This document shows positions 53,602-64,000 of a stretch of 64,000 bases of DNA, in pieces (position 1 is the stretch's first letter; every line of letters begins with the position of its first letter). A program made the position numbers and the translations under genes. Under the pieces are notes generated by a model, which saw only the letters and a program-made list of their open reading frames with translations, did no database searches and was not told the origin of the DNA. The DNA comes from Planctomycetaceae bacterium (GTDB lineage Bacteria > Planctomycetota > Planctomycetia > Planctomycetales > Planctomycetaceae): contig JANSXP010000012.1 in assembly GCA_024742875.1 (NCBI GenBank), forward strand, positions 62,001 through 126,000, read 5' to 3'.

Positions 53602-56600
53602 ATGACAGAAACGGTGCAATCCTGCCCAGACGACAATGTACTGCAGGGTTTTCTGAACGAATCCGGTACGGCTGACGACCAGCAGTTCGTCCATGACCAC
53701 ATCGACGCCTGCCCGCGCTGCGTGGCTCGGCTGGAACAACTGGCCGGAAAGCCCCGCTGGCAACAGCTGGTCCCGCACGGCCACGCCCTCGTTGATACGG
53801 ACACACGACACGCCACCGATGACGGGCGGGCGACAGCAGAGCGTGCCGAACCTCTCACGATTGAAGGCTACACGATTGTTGATGAACTGGGCCGCGGTGG
53901 CATGGGGGTCGTGTATCGCGCGGTGCATCATCGCCTCAAACGCGACGTGGCGCTAAAGGTGCTGACTGCCTCTGCGGCCGTCAATCCGGAGCGGTGGCTG
54001 CGTTTTCAGACGGAAGCCCAGGCCATTGCCCGACTGCAGCATGTTGGGATTGTGCAGGTCTTCGACTCAGGTGAGTCCCACCGCACTCCTTTTGTCGCCA
54101 TGGAGATCGCCAGCGACGGATCTTTGGCTGATCAGCTTAGTGGCATCCCGGTCGAGCCTGCACGGTCGGCCGGGATTCTGCGACAGCTGGCTCTGGCTGT
54201 GGCCCATGCGCACGATCGAGACGTGCTGCATCGCGACATCAAACCCACCAACATTCTGAATGCCGACGGGCAGTTCAAACTGGCCGACTTCGGACTGGCC
54301 AAGATCACCGATGACACCATCAGCCTGACAGAAACCGAAGACATTATCGGTACACCGGTCTACATGGCGCCCGAACAGTCGGCCGGTCAGCGGTCTCAGA
54401 TTGGACGGGCCACCGATATTCATGCTCTGGGAGTCGTGCTTTACGAAATGCTGTGTGGCACGGTGCCTTACCGCGGCTCTTCGGCCGTGGAAACGCTGCG
54501 ACTGATCGTCGAAAAAGAGCCCGTACGCCCTCGCCAGCATGTGCCCTCCGTGCCCAGAGATCTGGAGACCATCTGCCTGAAATGCCTGGAGAAGGATGTT
54601 GGACAGCGTTACGGCACGGCGGAAGAACTGGCCGACGATCTGCAGCGGTTTCTGGACGGCCGCCCCATTCTCGCGCAGCCGGCCAGCTCTTTTTCCCGGG
54701 TCGTGAAGTGGGCACGAAGACAGCCTCTGGCCGCCACTCTGGTCTCGGCGGTTCTGATGATTGCCGTAGCACTGGTGGCCGTGTGGATTAACTTCACGGC
54801 GGAAGTGACTTCCCTGAATACCGAGCTAACGTCCCGCAACAGTGACCTGAATCAAACCAACGAGCAGCTTCGAGAGCAAACCCGACTGGCCGACGAGAAA
54901 GCATTTCTGGCCAGCAGTGTCAGTACGTTTCTGCGGAACGATTTGCTCAGCCAGGTGTCTGCGGAGGCCCAGTTTGACTGGCTGGCCTCCATCGGCATGT
55001 CCGTCTCCAGCTACAAACGCGACCCCACTGTGCGTGATGTGCTGCAGCGTGTCGAAGGACGACTGGAAGCCGACACCTTTGACGAACATCCGCGGGTCAA
55101 AGGGCAGCTGTACCTGACCGTGGGCAACAGTTACCACAGCCTCGGTCGATACAGGGACGCCATTCGGCTGCTGCAGCGGGCACAGGACATTCTTCACGAG
55201 CACCCGCAGCCCAAAGACGCAGATCTGCTTGCATGTCAACGTCATCTGGCCATGAGTCTGACGGCCGAGGAAGACTACCAGCAGGCCCGGACGGTCCTGA
55301 CAGCGGCTCACGAAATGGCCGTGCGGGACTTTGGAACAGACAGTTATGAAGCCATGGTGACGCAGGTGGACCTGGCGGGGATCAACGGGCTGTTCGGCGA
55401 CAAACAGCAGGCCGTGACTTCGGGCACCGCAGCGCTTGAGGCTCTGGAAGCCCAGCTTGGTGAAGATCATCCGGCGGTGCTGAAAGCCGCCTCTTTGATG
55501 GGCGATCTTCTGCTCACTCTGGAGCAGTATGATGCCGCGCTGCCGCTGATGGAACGCGTGGCGCGTGTGGCCGAAGAACGCTTCGGCCCGCGACACCCGA
55601 CAACTCTGCAGGCCCGGCATCGACTGGCCGAAGCGTGTCATTACAACCTGCAGACAGATCGCTCGGCGATCCTGGTGCAGTCTGTCTGGGAAACGGCCGA
55701 GGACGTGTTTGGTCCAGAGCACCCGGTGACTCACGTCTATCAGCTGGCCGCCGTTCAGGGAGTCTCGCACGAACGTGATCTGCCCCGAGCGGTCACCCTG
55801 ACGGAGCAGTCCCACAAAGTCCTGACCGAGTTCTATCCAGTTGGACACCCGCTGGTCTGGAAAGCCGAAAAGCGACTCGCCGAGATGTACGCGGACGCCC
55901 ACCGCTATGAAGAGGCGCTGGCGGTTTCCAGCCGTCTGCTGCAGATGAGCCGGACGCACTTTGGAAAAGACTCCCGCAAAGCCTTTATTGCCGCGCTGAT
56001 GCAGGCACAGCACCTGTCACGAACAGGGGACCATGACGGTGCCCTGTCACGCCTGCGGGAACTGGAGCAGACACGCGATGCCGTTTCCCCATCCACTTCG
56101 CGCACCCTGATTGAAGTGCGTCGCGGAATTGGTCGGGCGCTGCATCAGTCAGGGCGGCTGGATGAGGCGCTGCAGGTGCTGAAGCAAAGCCATCAGGAGC
56201 ACCGGGACTTCTTCGGGGCGGACAGCATGGCCGCGTTCAACGCCGGAATTTCTGTGATGCTTGTGGTTCAGGCCAAACAGGATCACGAAGAGATGATCAC
56301 CATCACGCGGCAGATCCTCGATGACACGCGTGACACCTTTCCCGAAGAAGAACGCACTCTGCTTGTTGTTCGACAGGCGCTCGCGCACGCTCAGTCGTCA
56401 CTGTTGCGGTGGGACGAGGCCGAAGTCACGCTGGTGGAAACATCAGAAATCTATCTGCGGAAGTGGCCCGAAGATCCCAACGCGCATTTCTACCTGGCCA
56501 TGCTGGCGGCCTGCTATGTGCGTCAGGATCGGCTCGACAAAGGCGAACAGACGGCTTTGGCCGCGTGGGAAGGACTGCAGAAATATGGTCCCTCGCCGCC

Positions 56601-56940
56601 GACCCCCGTGCAGACCGGACGACTGCAGCAGTTGTGTCGCGTCCTGATCACCGTTTACGAGGCCAGGTCCGAAACGGAAAAACGTCAGCAGTGGCAGGAC
56701 ACGCTCGATCAACTCAGTGGAACACGGGCGTCGGACGCTAAAACGGCGGAACCCGACAAGCCGGATGAACAAACGAGCGACAACTCTGCAGAGTCTCCCG
56801 ATAAAGCGAGACCTGACTCAGAAGAAGGCGGATCGGGGCCGGGCGATTCGCCGGACACGGCGTCCTCGTCTCACGCGAATGCCCACGACGCAATCAGGGA
56901 CACTGCACGACGCGTCGTCGGTAATGACCATCGGACTTAA
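53602..56940 (+). CDS. Transmembrane Ser/Thr protein kinase with N-terminal ZAS-like motif and TPR domain
   Basis: The protein is 1112 residues from the ATG at 53602. The N-terminus has HIDACPRC (H33, C37, C40), the H-x3-C-x2-C pattern of zinc-binding anti-sigma domains. A complete kinase domain follows (residues ~90-355): GRGGMGVVYRA, VALKVL with the lysine, HRDIKPTNIL, DFGLAKI and GTPVYMAPEQ. One transmembrane segment (LAATLVSAVLMIAVALVAVWI) is followed by ~600 residues of tetratricopeptide-type repeats (LYLTVGNSYHSLGRYRDAIRLLQRAQ, FGPRHPTTLQARHRLAEA). The tail is acidic and disordered. The outside TPR part could sense a ligand or partner. An ECF sigma gene follows 170 nt later. Confidence 0.92.
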   Translation: MTETVQSCPDDNVLQGFLNESGTADDQQFVHDHIDACPRCVARLEQLAGKPRWQQLVPHGHALVDTDTRHATDDGRATAERAEPLTIEGYTIVDELGRGGMGVVYRAVHHRLKRDVALKVLTASAAVNPERWLRFQTEAQAIARLQHVGIVQVFDSGESHRTPFVAMEIASDGSLADQLSGIPVEPARSAGILRQLALAVAHAHDRDVLHRDIKPTNILNADGQFKLADFGLAKITDDTISLTETEDIIGTPVYMAPEQSAGQRSQIGRATDIHALGVVLYEMLCGTVPYRGSSAVETLRLIVEKEPVRPRQHVPSVPRDLETICLKCLEKDVGQRYGTAEELADDLQRFLDGRPILAQPASSFSRVVKWARRQPLAATLVSAVLMIAVALVAVWINFTAEVTSLNTELTSRNSDLNQTNEQLREQTRLADEKAFLASSVSTFLRNDLLSQVSAEAQFDWLASIGMSVSSYKRDPTVRDVLQRVEGRLEADTFDEHPRVKGQLYLTVGNSYHSLGRYRDAIRLLQRAQDILHEHPQPKDADLLACQRHLAMSLTAEEDYQQARTVLTAAHEMAVRDFGTDSYEAMVTQVDLAGINGLFGDKQQAVTSGTAALEALEAQLGEDHPAVLKAASLMGDLLLTLEQYDAALPLMERVARVAEERFGPRHPTTLQARHRLAEACHYNLQTDRSAILVQSVWETAEDVFGPEHPVTHVYQLAAVQGVSHERDLPRAVTLTEQSHKVLTEFYPVGHPLVWKAEKRLAEMYADAHRYEEALAVSSRLLQMSRTHFGKDSRKAFIAALMQAQHLSRTGDHDGALSRLRELEQTRDAVSPSTSRTLIEVRRGIGRALHQSGRLDEALQVLKQSHQEHRDFFGADSMAAFNAGISVMLVVQAKQDHEEMITITRQILDDTRDTFPEEERTLLVVRQALAHAQSSLLRWDEAEVTLVETSEIYLRKWPEDPNAHFYLAMLAACYVRQDRLDKGEQTALAAWEGLQKYGPSPPTPVQTGRLQQLCRVLITVYEARSETEKRQQWQDTLDQLSGTRASDAKTAEPDKPDEQTSDNSAESPDKARPDSEEGGSGPGDSPDTASSSHANAHDAIRDTARRVVGNDHRT

Positions 56941-57110
56941 CTGAGGGAGACAGGTCAGCTGAGCGGTACGCCCTAACCATCTGCCCTCACTATGGTTACA
57001 CTTGAGCGTTCACGGGGCGCGACGGCGAAATGGCGTGGACGGCCGTTTTTCTCTGGATTCGTGTCAGAATCACACGACGCCCTGAGTTTGACACCTCAGG
57101 AGACCAGTGC

Positions 57111-57701
57111 ATGACCGAATTCCCTGAAACACGAGCCACTCTGCTGGCCGGCGTCAAAGCCAGAGAAAACCGCGAAGCGTGGGAGGATTTTCTCCTGACC
57201 TATCGCCCGGTGATCTACCGCATGGCGCGTCGCCGGGGTCTGCAGGATGCCGACGCCCAGGACGCCGTGCAGAATATTCTGGTCCGGGTGTCCGCCGCGA
57301 TTGCCGACTACGAACCGCAACCGGGAACCAAATTTCGGCACTGGCTGCGTCGCGTCGCTCGCAACGCGATATTGTCCGCTTTGTCGCGGGGCCCCAAAGA
57401 TGCAGCAGTCGGCGGCACGGCGGCTGACGAACAACTGCAGCGACAACCAGAACAGGACGACGCCAGCCGGGAGCTGGCCCACGAGCATCGCCGGGAACAG
57501 TTTCATCGCGCGGCGGCGGTTGTGCGATCAGACGTCAACACAGAAACGTGGCAGGCCTTTGAGCTGACTGTCGTACAGGGGCTCAGCTGCGAGGACGCGG
57601 CAAAGACCATCGGCAAGAGTGTGGGCACGGTCTACGCCGCCCGCAGTCGCATCATCAAACGACTCCGCGAACAACTGGATCGCATGCAGGAACTCAACTG
57701 A
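57111..57701 (+). CDS. ECF sigma factor located between two kinases
   Basis: The protein is 196 residues. AGGAG lies eight nt before the ATG at 57111. Region 2 (AWEDFLLTYRPVIYRMARRRGLQDADAQDAVQNILVRVSAAIADYE, FRHWLRRVARNAILSALSR) and region 4 (WQAFELTVVQGLSCEDAAKTIGKSVGTVYAARSRIIKRLREQLDRM) are present. It has the features of the kinase-associated ECF groups described in planctomycetes. There is no separate anti-sigma gene next to it; the flanking kinases carry the zinc-type motif instead. The second kinase begins about 47 nt after its stop. Confidence 0.92.
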   Translation: MTEFPETRATLLAGVKARENREAWEDFLLTYRPVIYRMARRRGLQDADAQDAVQNILVRVSAAIADYEPQPGTKFRHWLRRVARNAILSALSRGPKDAAVGGTAADEQLQRQPEQDDASRELAHEHRREQFHRAAAVVRSDVNTETWQAFELTVVQGLSCEDAAKTIGKSVGTVYAARSRIIKRLREQLDRMQELN

Positions 57702-57748
57702 ACGGCCCTTTTTCCGGCCTCACCGATGATTGACCTGTGATCGGATTT

Positions 57749-60661
<2,913 letters not shown>

Positions 60662-60759
60662 CAACCCGACGGGGCAGGGCAGGCACGGCATTGGTCGACC
60701 GCAGTCTGTCAGCCCACTGCCCCACCCGCTGCAGTGGGTCGGCCGCCGTGCGATCACTG

Positions 60760-62049
60760 CTACGCAAAGTCCAAACCGCTGATGCGGCCGGTGCCGGTGG
60801 CGAAGGAATCGGTTTCGATCCCCAGTCTCTGCAGCATGCTGACATACACGCACGACAGTGGCGTGTTGTGCTGGCGATCAAACACCAGATGCTGCCCGTG
60901 GCGAAAACCGCCGCCGGCCAGCAACACCGGCAGATTGGTGGTATCGTGCCGTCCCGCGTGCCCCAGGTTACTGCCCTGGAGCACCATCGTGCGGTCCAGC
61001 AGGGACGCTCCCTCTTCGGTTGCCGTTCGCAGGCCCTCCAGCAGGCGGCCCAGTTCGGCCATCTCCGCTTCCTCGACTGTGCGCAACTGCTCCCGTGACT
61101 GCTGCTGCTGGCTTTGATGAGTGAGCGCGTGGTGTGGCAGATCCACGCCGGGCAGATCGACCTTGGGATTGAACTGCTGCGTCACAAACACAGTCACCAG
61201 TCGCGTCGAGTCCGTCTCCAGAGCCAGTCGGGCCAGGTCGTACATGCTGCGCAGCCGCTTCACCAGCGCACCCGGATCACGCACGTCCTGCGGCGGCTTC
61301 AGTTTCACCTGAGGTTTGGGGCGACGTTCCCATTCTTCGCTGCTCGCCAGTCGCTGCTCCACATCTCGAACAGAAGAAAAGAACTGATCCAGCCGCGCCC
61401 GATCAGCGCCACCCACATCCCGGGACAGCGACTTAATCTGTCCGGCAAACGAGTCCATCAGGCTCTGGCCTTCACGCAGACGGCGAACCTGGGCGTCCAC
61501 CTCAGCCGCAGTTCCCTGCACAAACAACTGACGAAACACGCGCGATGGTCGTTCTTCGGAGGGAATGCGAACCCCGTCCCCGGTGTAAGACAGCGAACCA
61601 CCGCCGGGCCCCACACGCAGATTGAGCGTGGGGAACCGCGTCAGATGGCCAATCTGACGCGCGGCCAGCTGGTCCAGCGAAATGGAATTGCGAAATCCGG
61701 CGCTGCGAGGATGCGGCGCACCAGTCAGAAAGCACTTGTCCCCCTGATGGCCACCATCGACTTCGGGGTGAGAGACACCGCTGAACACAGTGAAATCATC
61801 TCGAAGCGACTTCAGCACCTGCAAGTGAGGCGAAAGTTCGTAATCGCGTCCGGACGAATGTGGGAAGAACTCCTCGGGCATAAATCCCAGGTCCACGTTC
61901 ACGGCCACCATCCGCCGCGGCACGTCTTGCATGGCAGCCGCCTGGCAGGCTGGCGTCATCGCGTCCAGCATCGGCAGAGCCACAGAGACGCCCGCAGCTC
62001 GCAGCACGGTGCGGCGGGGAAGACTCTTTTTTCTTAGCAGGTTCGGCAT
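60760..62049 (-). CDS. DUF1552 exported protein
   Basis: The protein is 429 residues. A Tat-like signal (PRRTVLRAAGVSVALPMLDAM) is followed by the DUF1552 core: RRMVAVNVDLGFMPEEFFP, DFTVFSGVSHPEVDGGHQGDKCFLTG, SLDQLAA, and the C-terminal segment MVLQGSNLGHAGRHDTTNLPVLLAGGGFRHGQHL. The family pairs with DUF1592-type cytochromes in planctomycetes and verrucomicrobia. It starts 36 nt after the neighbouring gene, so the two are one operon. The activity is unknown. Confidence 0.93.
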   Translation of the reverse strand: MPNLLRKKSLPRRTVLRAAGVSVALPMLDAMTPACQAAAMQDVPRRMVAVNVDLGFMPEEFFPHSSGRDYELSPHLQVLKSLRDDFTVFSGVSHPEVDGGHQGDKCFLTGAPHPRSAGFRNSISLDQLAARQIGHLTRFPTLNLRVGPGGGSLSYTGDGVRIPSEERPSRVFRQLFVQGTAAEVDAQVRRLREGQSLMDSFAGQIKSLSRDVGGADRARLDQFFSSVRDVEQRLASSEEWERRPKPQVKLKPPQDVRDPGALVKRLRSMYDLARLALETDSTRLVTVFVTQQFNPKVDLPGVDLPHHALTHQSQQQQSREQLRTVEEAEMAELGRLLEGLRTATEEGASLLDRTMVLQGSNLGHAGRHDTTNLPVLLAGGGFRHGQHLVFDRQHNTPLSCVYVSMLQRLGIETDSFATGTGRISGLDFA

Positions 62050-62085
62050 CAGCTCAGTTCCGTTTCCAATCCAGCGTCCCGCGCA

Positions 62086-63999
62086 TCACTTGCGGCGAAA
62101 CAACTCACTTTGCACGACAGCGTGAAGCATCGATCTGATGCCGTAGCTCTTTACGGCGAGCGACTCCATCATCTTGTCCACGCAGGCCTGATCGGCGAAA
62201 CCGACCGGCTCGCCGGTCGCATAGACAATCAATTGTTCGAGCAGATGACGAGCGATCTGTGGTTCCCGGCTTTTGAGTAGTTCACGGAACTCGCGTATGT
62301 CGGCAAACGTCCGACCGTCAGGCAGTTGCCCGGCTGACTCCACGGGCGGCCCCTGGCGATACCAGATCGGACGGCCATTGAGACGCCCCGGCACTCCCCT
62401 GTCCACCTTCGCCAGCGCGCGATAGTTGTCTCGCCAGGCGCCCATCACATCAAAACTCTCCAGCGCAAATCCGGGAGGATCGATCTTCTGATGACAGGAG
62501 GCACACGCCTCGAGAGATCGATGCGCGGCCAGTTGCTCGCGAACAGTGGTCGCCCCGCTGATATCCGGCTCAATGGCGGGCACCGAAGGAGGTGGCGGTG
62601 GCGGCGGATCACCCAGCAGACGACTGAGCACAAACGTGCCCCGCACCACCGGAGACGTGGTTGTGCCATTGGCCGTGATTTTCAGCAGACTGCCCTGTGT
62701 CAGCAGCCCACCCCGCACGCTGTCTGCCGGGATGGACACTCGACGAATGTGCGACCCCGACACGCCTTCGATGCCGTAGTTTTCTGCCAGCCGCTGATTA
62801 AGCATCAGAAAGTCTGAGTCAATGATGCTGCGTACGGGCAGATCATGACGAATCGTCTCAGCAAACCACGCCCGCGTTTCCTGGAGCATGGATTCGGTCA
62901 GAAGTTCGTTGTGTTCCGGATACAAATTGTCATCCGGCTCGGTGAGCGTGATATTTCGCAGATCGAGCCAGTCGTCCAGAAAGTGATTCACAAAGCGGGC
63001 GTTTTCAGGCGACTCCAGCAGTCGATTGGTGTGCAGGCGCAGGCTTTCCGGATCCTGCAACTGATTGGCGGCGGCCGCTTCCCGCAGGGCCCGGTCGGGT
63101 CCGGCATTGATGAGCAAACAGGACAATCGGGAAGCCATCGCCCAGGAATCCAGCTCTCCTGGTGATTCCTGCAACAGCAGAAACTCGGGCGACACCAAAA
63201 TGGCGCGGTAGCCGGCCAGCAGTGATTCCACAAAGGACTGCTTCTGCTGCAGACGACGACGAAACTGCTGCATGGGCACCACCAAATCACTGCCGCGGAT
63301 CGGCCGTCTCAAAGCCCGCACGGCAAAACGCCGCAGCAGTCTTTTGGCATCGGCTTCCGGAGTGTCCGTCTCGATGGTGTAGTGCCGCCCATTGGGCCGC
63401 TCGTTGGGCTGCTGGCTGGTCGCACGTCGCTGCATTGTTCCCAGCAGGCGGCGATGCCGCTCCGGTGGCCACTTCTGATCAGGCTCCGGCAGGGGACCTT
63501 CCATCTCCAGCCACTGCAGGCCAATGCCGTCGGAGGCAAACCCTGCGTATTTGGGATCCTCACGAAATGGAAAGTTAAAGCGTTCGTACTCAGTGGAAAT
63601 GGCCAGGTACTCCACTCGTTCCTCGGCGTTCAGCCACGCGGTCATCTCACTGGTCGTCGGTGTTCCCGTCAGGTCACAGCGGCCCAGCAGTCGGCCGGTT
63701 GGCGAGTAGAAGGCGACCGTCTGCGTGCGGTCACTGGGCTTGATCGTGCCGTACTCATTGCGCAGCGCCCAGCCGTGCATGCGAATTTTGTAGTAGCCGT
63801 CACGCGGCACAACAAAAGGCTTCACTGTCACGTTGTGGTTGAAGCGACTGTTCATGAAAGTGGCCACGCCGTCAAACTTTGGTGCCGGATCAATAATGCG
63901 ACCGGGGTCGCGTTTTTTGAAGTCCCCTTTGATCCGCTCAAACGTGGGGTCCACCTGCTGCCCCACCAGCGGAATGGCGACTCCCTGCTTCAGCTGCAC
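62086..63999 (-). CDS. DUF1592/DUF1588/DUF1585 cytochrome-c-type protein (start outside window)
   Basis: The frame runs out of the right edge, so about 637 C-terminal residues are seen. They show a DUF1595-type helical part (DAKRLLRRFAVRALRRP), DUF1592 (LLAGYRAILVSPEFLLLQE), DUF1588 (GGLLTQGSLLKITANGTTTSPVVRG and the heme-type CASCHQKIDPPGFALE), then DUF1585 (FRELLKSREPQIARHLLEQLIVYATGEPV). A run of Pro (GDPPPPPPPSVP) joins parts of DUF1588. The missing N-terminus should hold the DUF1587 and first heme parts. It is the first gene of an operon with DUF1552. Confidence 0.93.
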   Translation of the reverse strand: MQLKQGVAIPLVGQQVDPTFERIKGDFKKRDPGRIIDPAPKFDGVATFMNSRFNHNVTVKPFVVPRDGYYKIRMHGWALRNEYGTIKPSDRTQTVAFYSPTGRLLGRCDLTGTPTTSEMTAWLNAEERVEYLAISTEYERFNFPFREDPKYAGFASDGIGLQWLEMEGPLPEPDQKWPPERHRRLLGTMQRRATSQQPNERPNGRHYTIETDTPEADAKRLLRRFAVRALRRPIRGSDLVVPMQQFRRRLQQKQSFVESLLAGYRAILVSPEFLLLQESPGELDSWAMASRLSCLLINAGPDRALREAAAANQLQDPESLRLHTNRLLESPENARFVNHFLDDWLDLRNITLTEPDDNLYPEHNELLTESMLQETRAWFAETIRHDLPVRSIIDSDFLMLNQRLAENYGIEGVSGSHIRRVSIPADSVRGGLLTQGSLLKITANGTTTSPVVRGTFVLSRLLGDPPPPPPPSVPAIEPDISGATTVREQLAAHRSLEACASCHQKIDPPGFALESFDVMGAWRDNYRALAKVDRGVPGRLNGRPIWYRQGPPVESAGQLPDGRTFADIREFRELLKSREPQIARHLLEQLIVYATGEPVGFADQACVDKMMESLAVKSYGIRSMLHAVVQSELFRRK

Positions 64000-64000
64000 G

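Overview
The window reads as a chromosomal stretch of a planctomycete (Planctomycetaceae-like). The evidence is the density of lineage-typical families: a BBP7-type outer-membrane barrel, DUF1559 pilin-like protein, PSD1/DUF1549/DUF1553 plus DUF1501 and DUF1592/DUF1588/DUF1585 plus DUF1552 pairs, FecR/ECF sigma systems, large Ser/Thr kinases next to ECF sigma factors, a TIGR03067-like extracytoplasmic domain, and many secreted proteins of unknown role. No phage, insertion sequence, CRISPR array or rRNA was seen. One tRNA-Glu(UUC) is present. Both ends of the window cut genes.

Layout. 0-9.7 kb: a partial asparagine-synthetase-like gene; a BBP7 barrel; a tandem-Dabb lipoprotein; an M48 protease with a TerB-like tail; a translationally coupled pair ending in dapF; a polyprenyl-phosphate-type glycosyltransferase; an ATP-grasp-like protein; a secreted NTF2-like protein. 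9.7-18.4 kb: secreted helical and prenyltransferase-repeat proteins, ubiE/menG, a Tat-exported Gfo/Idh/MocA oxidoreductase, a SUMF1-fold protein without the FGE cysteines, and a DUF1853 protein. 18.5-23.4 kb: an accessory-looking run of small genes, ending in a tight group that pairs a eukaryote-like N6-adenine/EEF1AKMT-type methyltransferase with a protein carrying a colicin/pyocin-immunity-like domain, then a lone TfoX C-terminal domain. 23.4-27 kb: a PLP dehydratase and an ECF sigma / membrane anti-sigma / third-gene operon. 27-32.3 kb: tRNA-Glu, csrA, an 18-bp tandem repeat, an HU-type protein, rsmD-htpG (coupled) and an acyl-CoA-dehydrogenase-like protein.

32.4-41.4 kb: a sterol-desaturase-family protein faces a seven-gene minus-strand operon (RDD, SpoIIM-like, membrane protein, DUF4129, DUF4350, MoxR ATPase, DUF58), most of it joined by 4-nt start/stop overlaps. 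This looks like one membrane-associated MoxR/VWA machine. 41.6-48.3 kb: an SRPBCC-GyrI fusion, a DUF1559 protein, a Cys-rich exported protein with QADTG repeats, a Gly/Lys-rich EF-hand protein, and an unusual PqqD-TPR-methyltransferase fusion. 46.9-53.1 kb: an ECF sigma - FecR - PSD1 - DUF1501 run, with RGG-like low complexity in the PSD1 protein and a smaller Gly-rich insert in the DUF1501 protein. 53.6-60.7 kb: two large transmembrane Ser/Thr kinases flank an ECF sigma factor. Both kinases start with an H-x3-C-x2-C motif like zinc-binding anti-sigma domains, suggesting the anti-sigma function is fused to the kinases. 60.7-64 kb: DUF1552 and a truncated DUF1592-family c-type cytochrome protein, an operon entering from beyond the right edge.

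Starts were chosen by Shine-Dalgarno spacing, signal peptides or overlaps; several genes use TTG or GTG. All family calls come from reading motifs by eye, with no database search.
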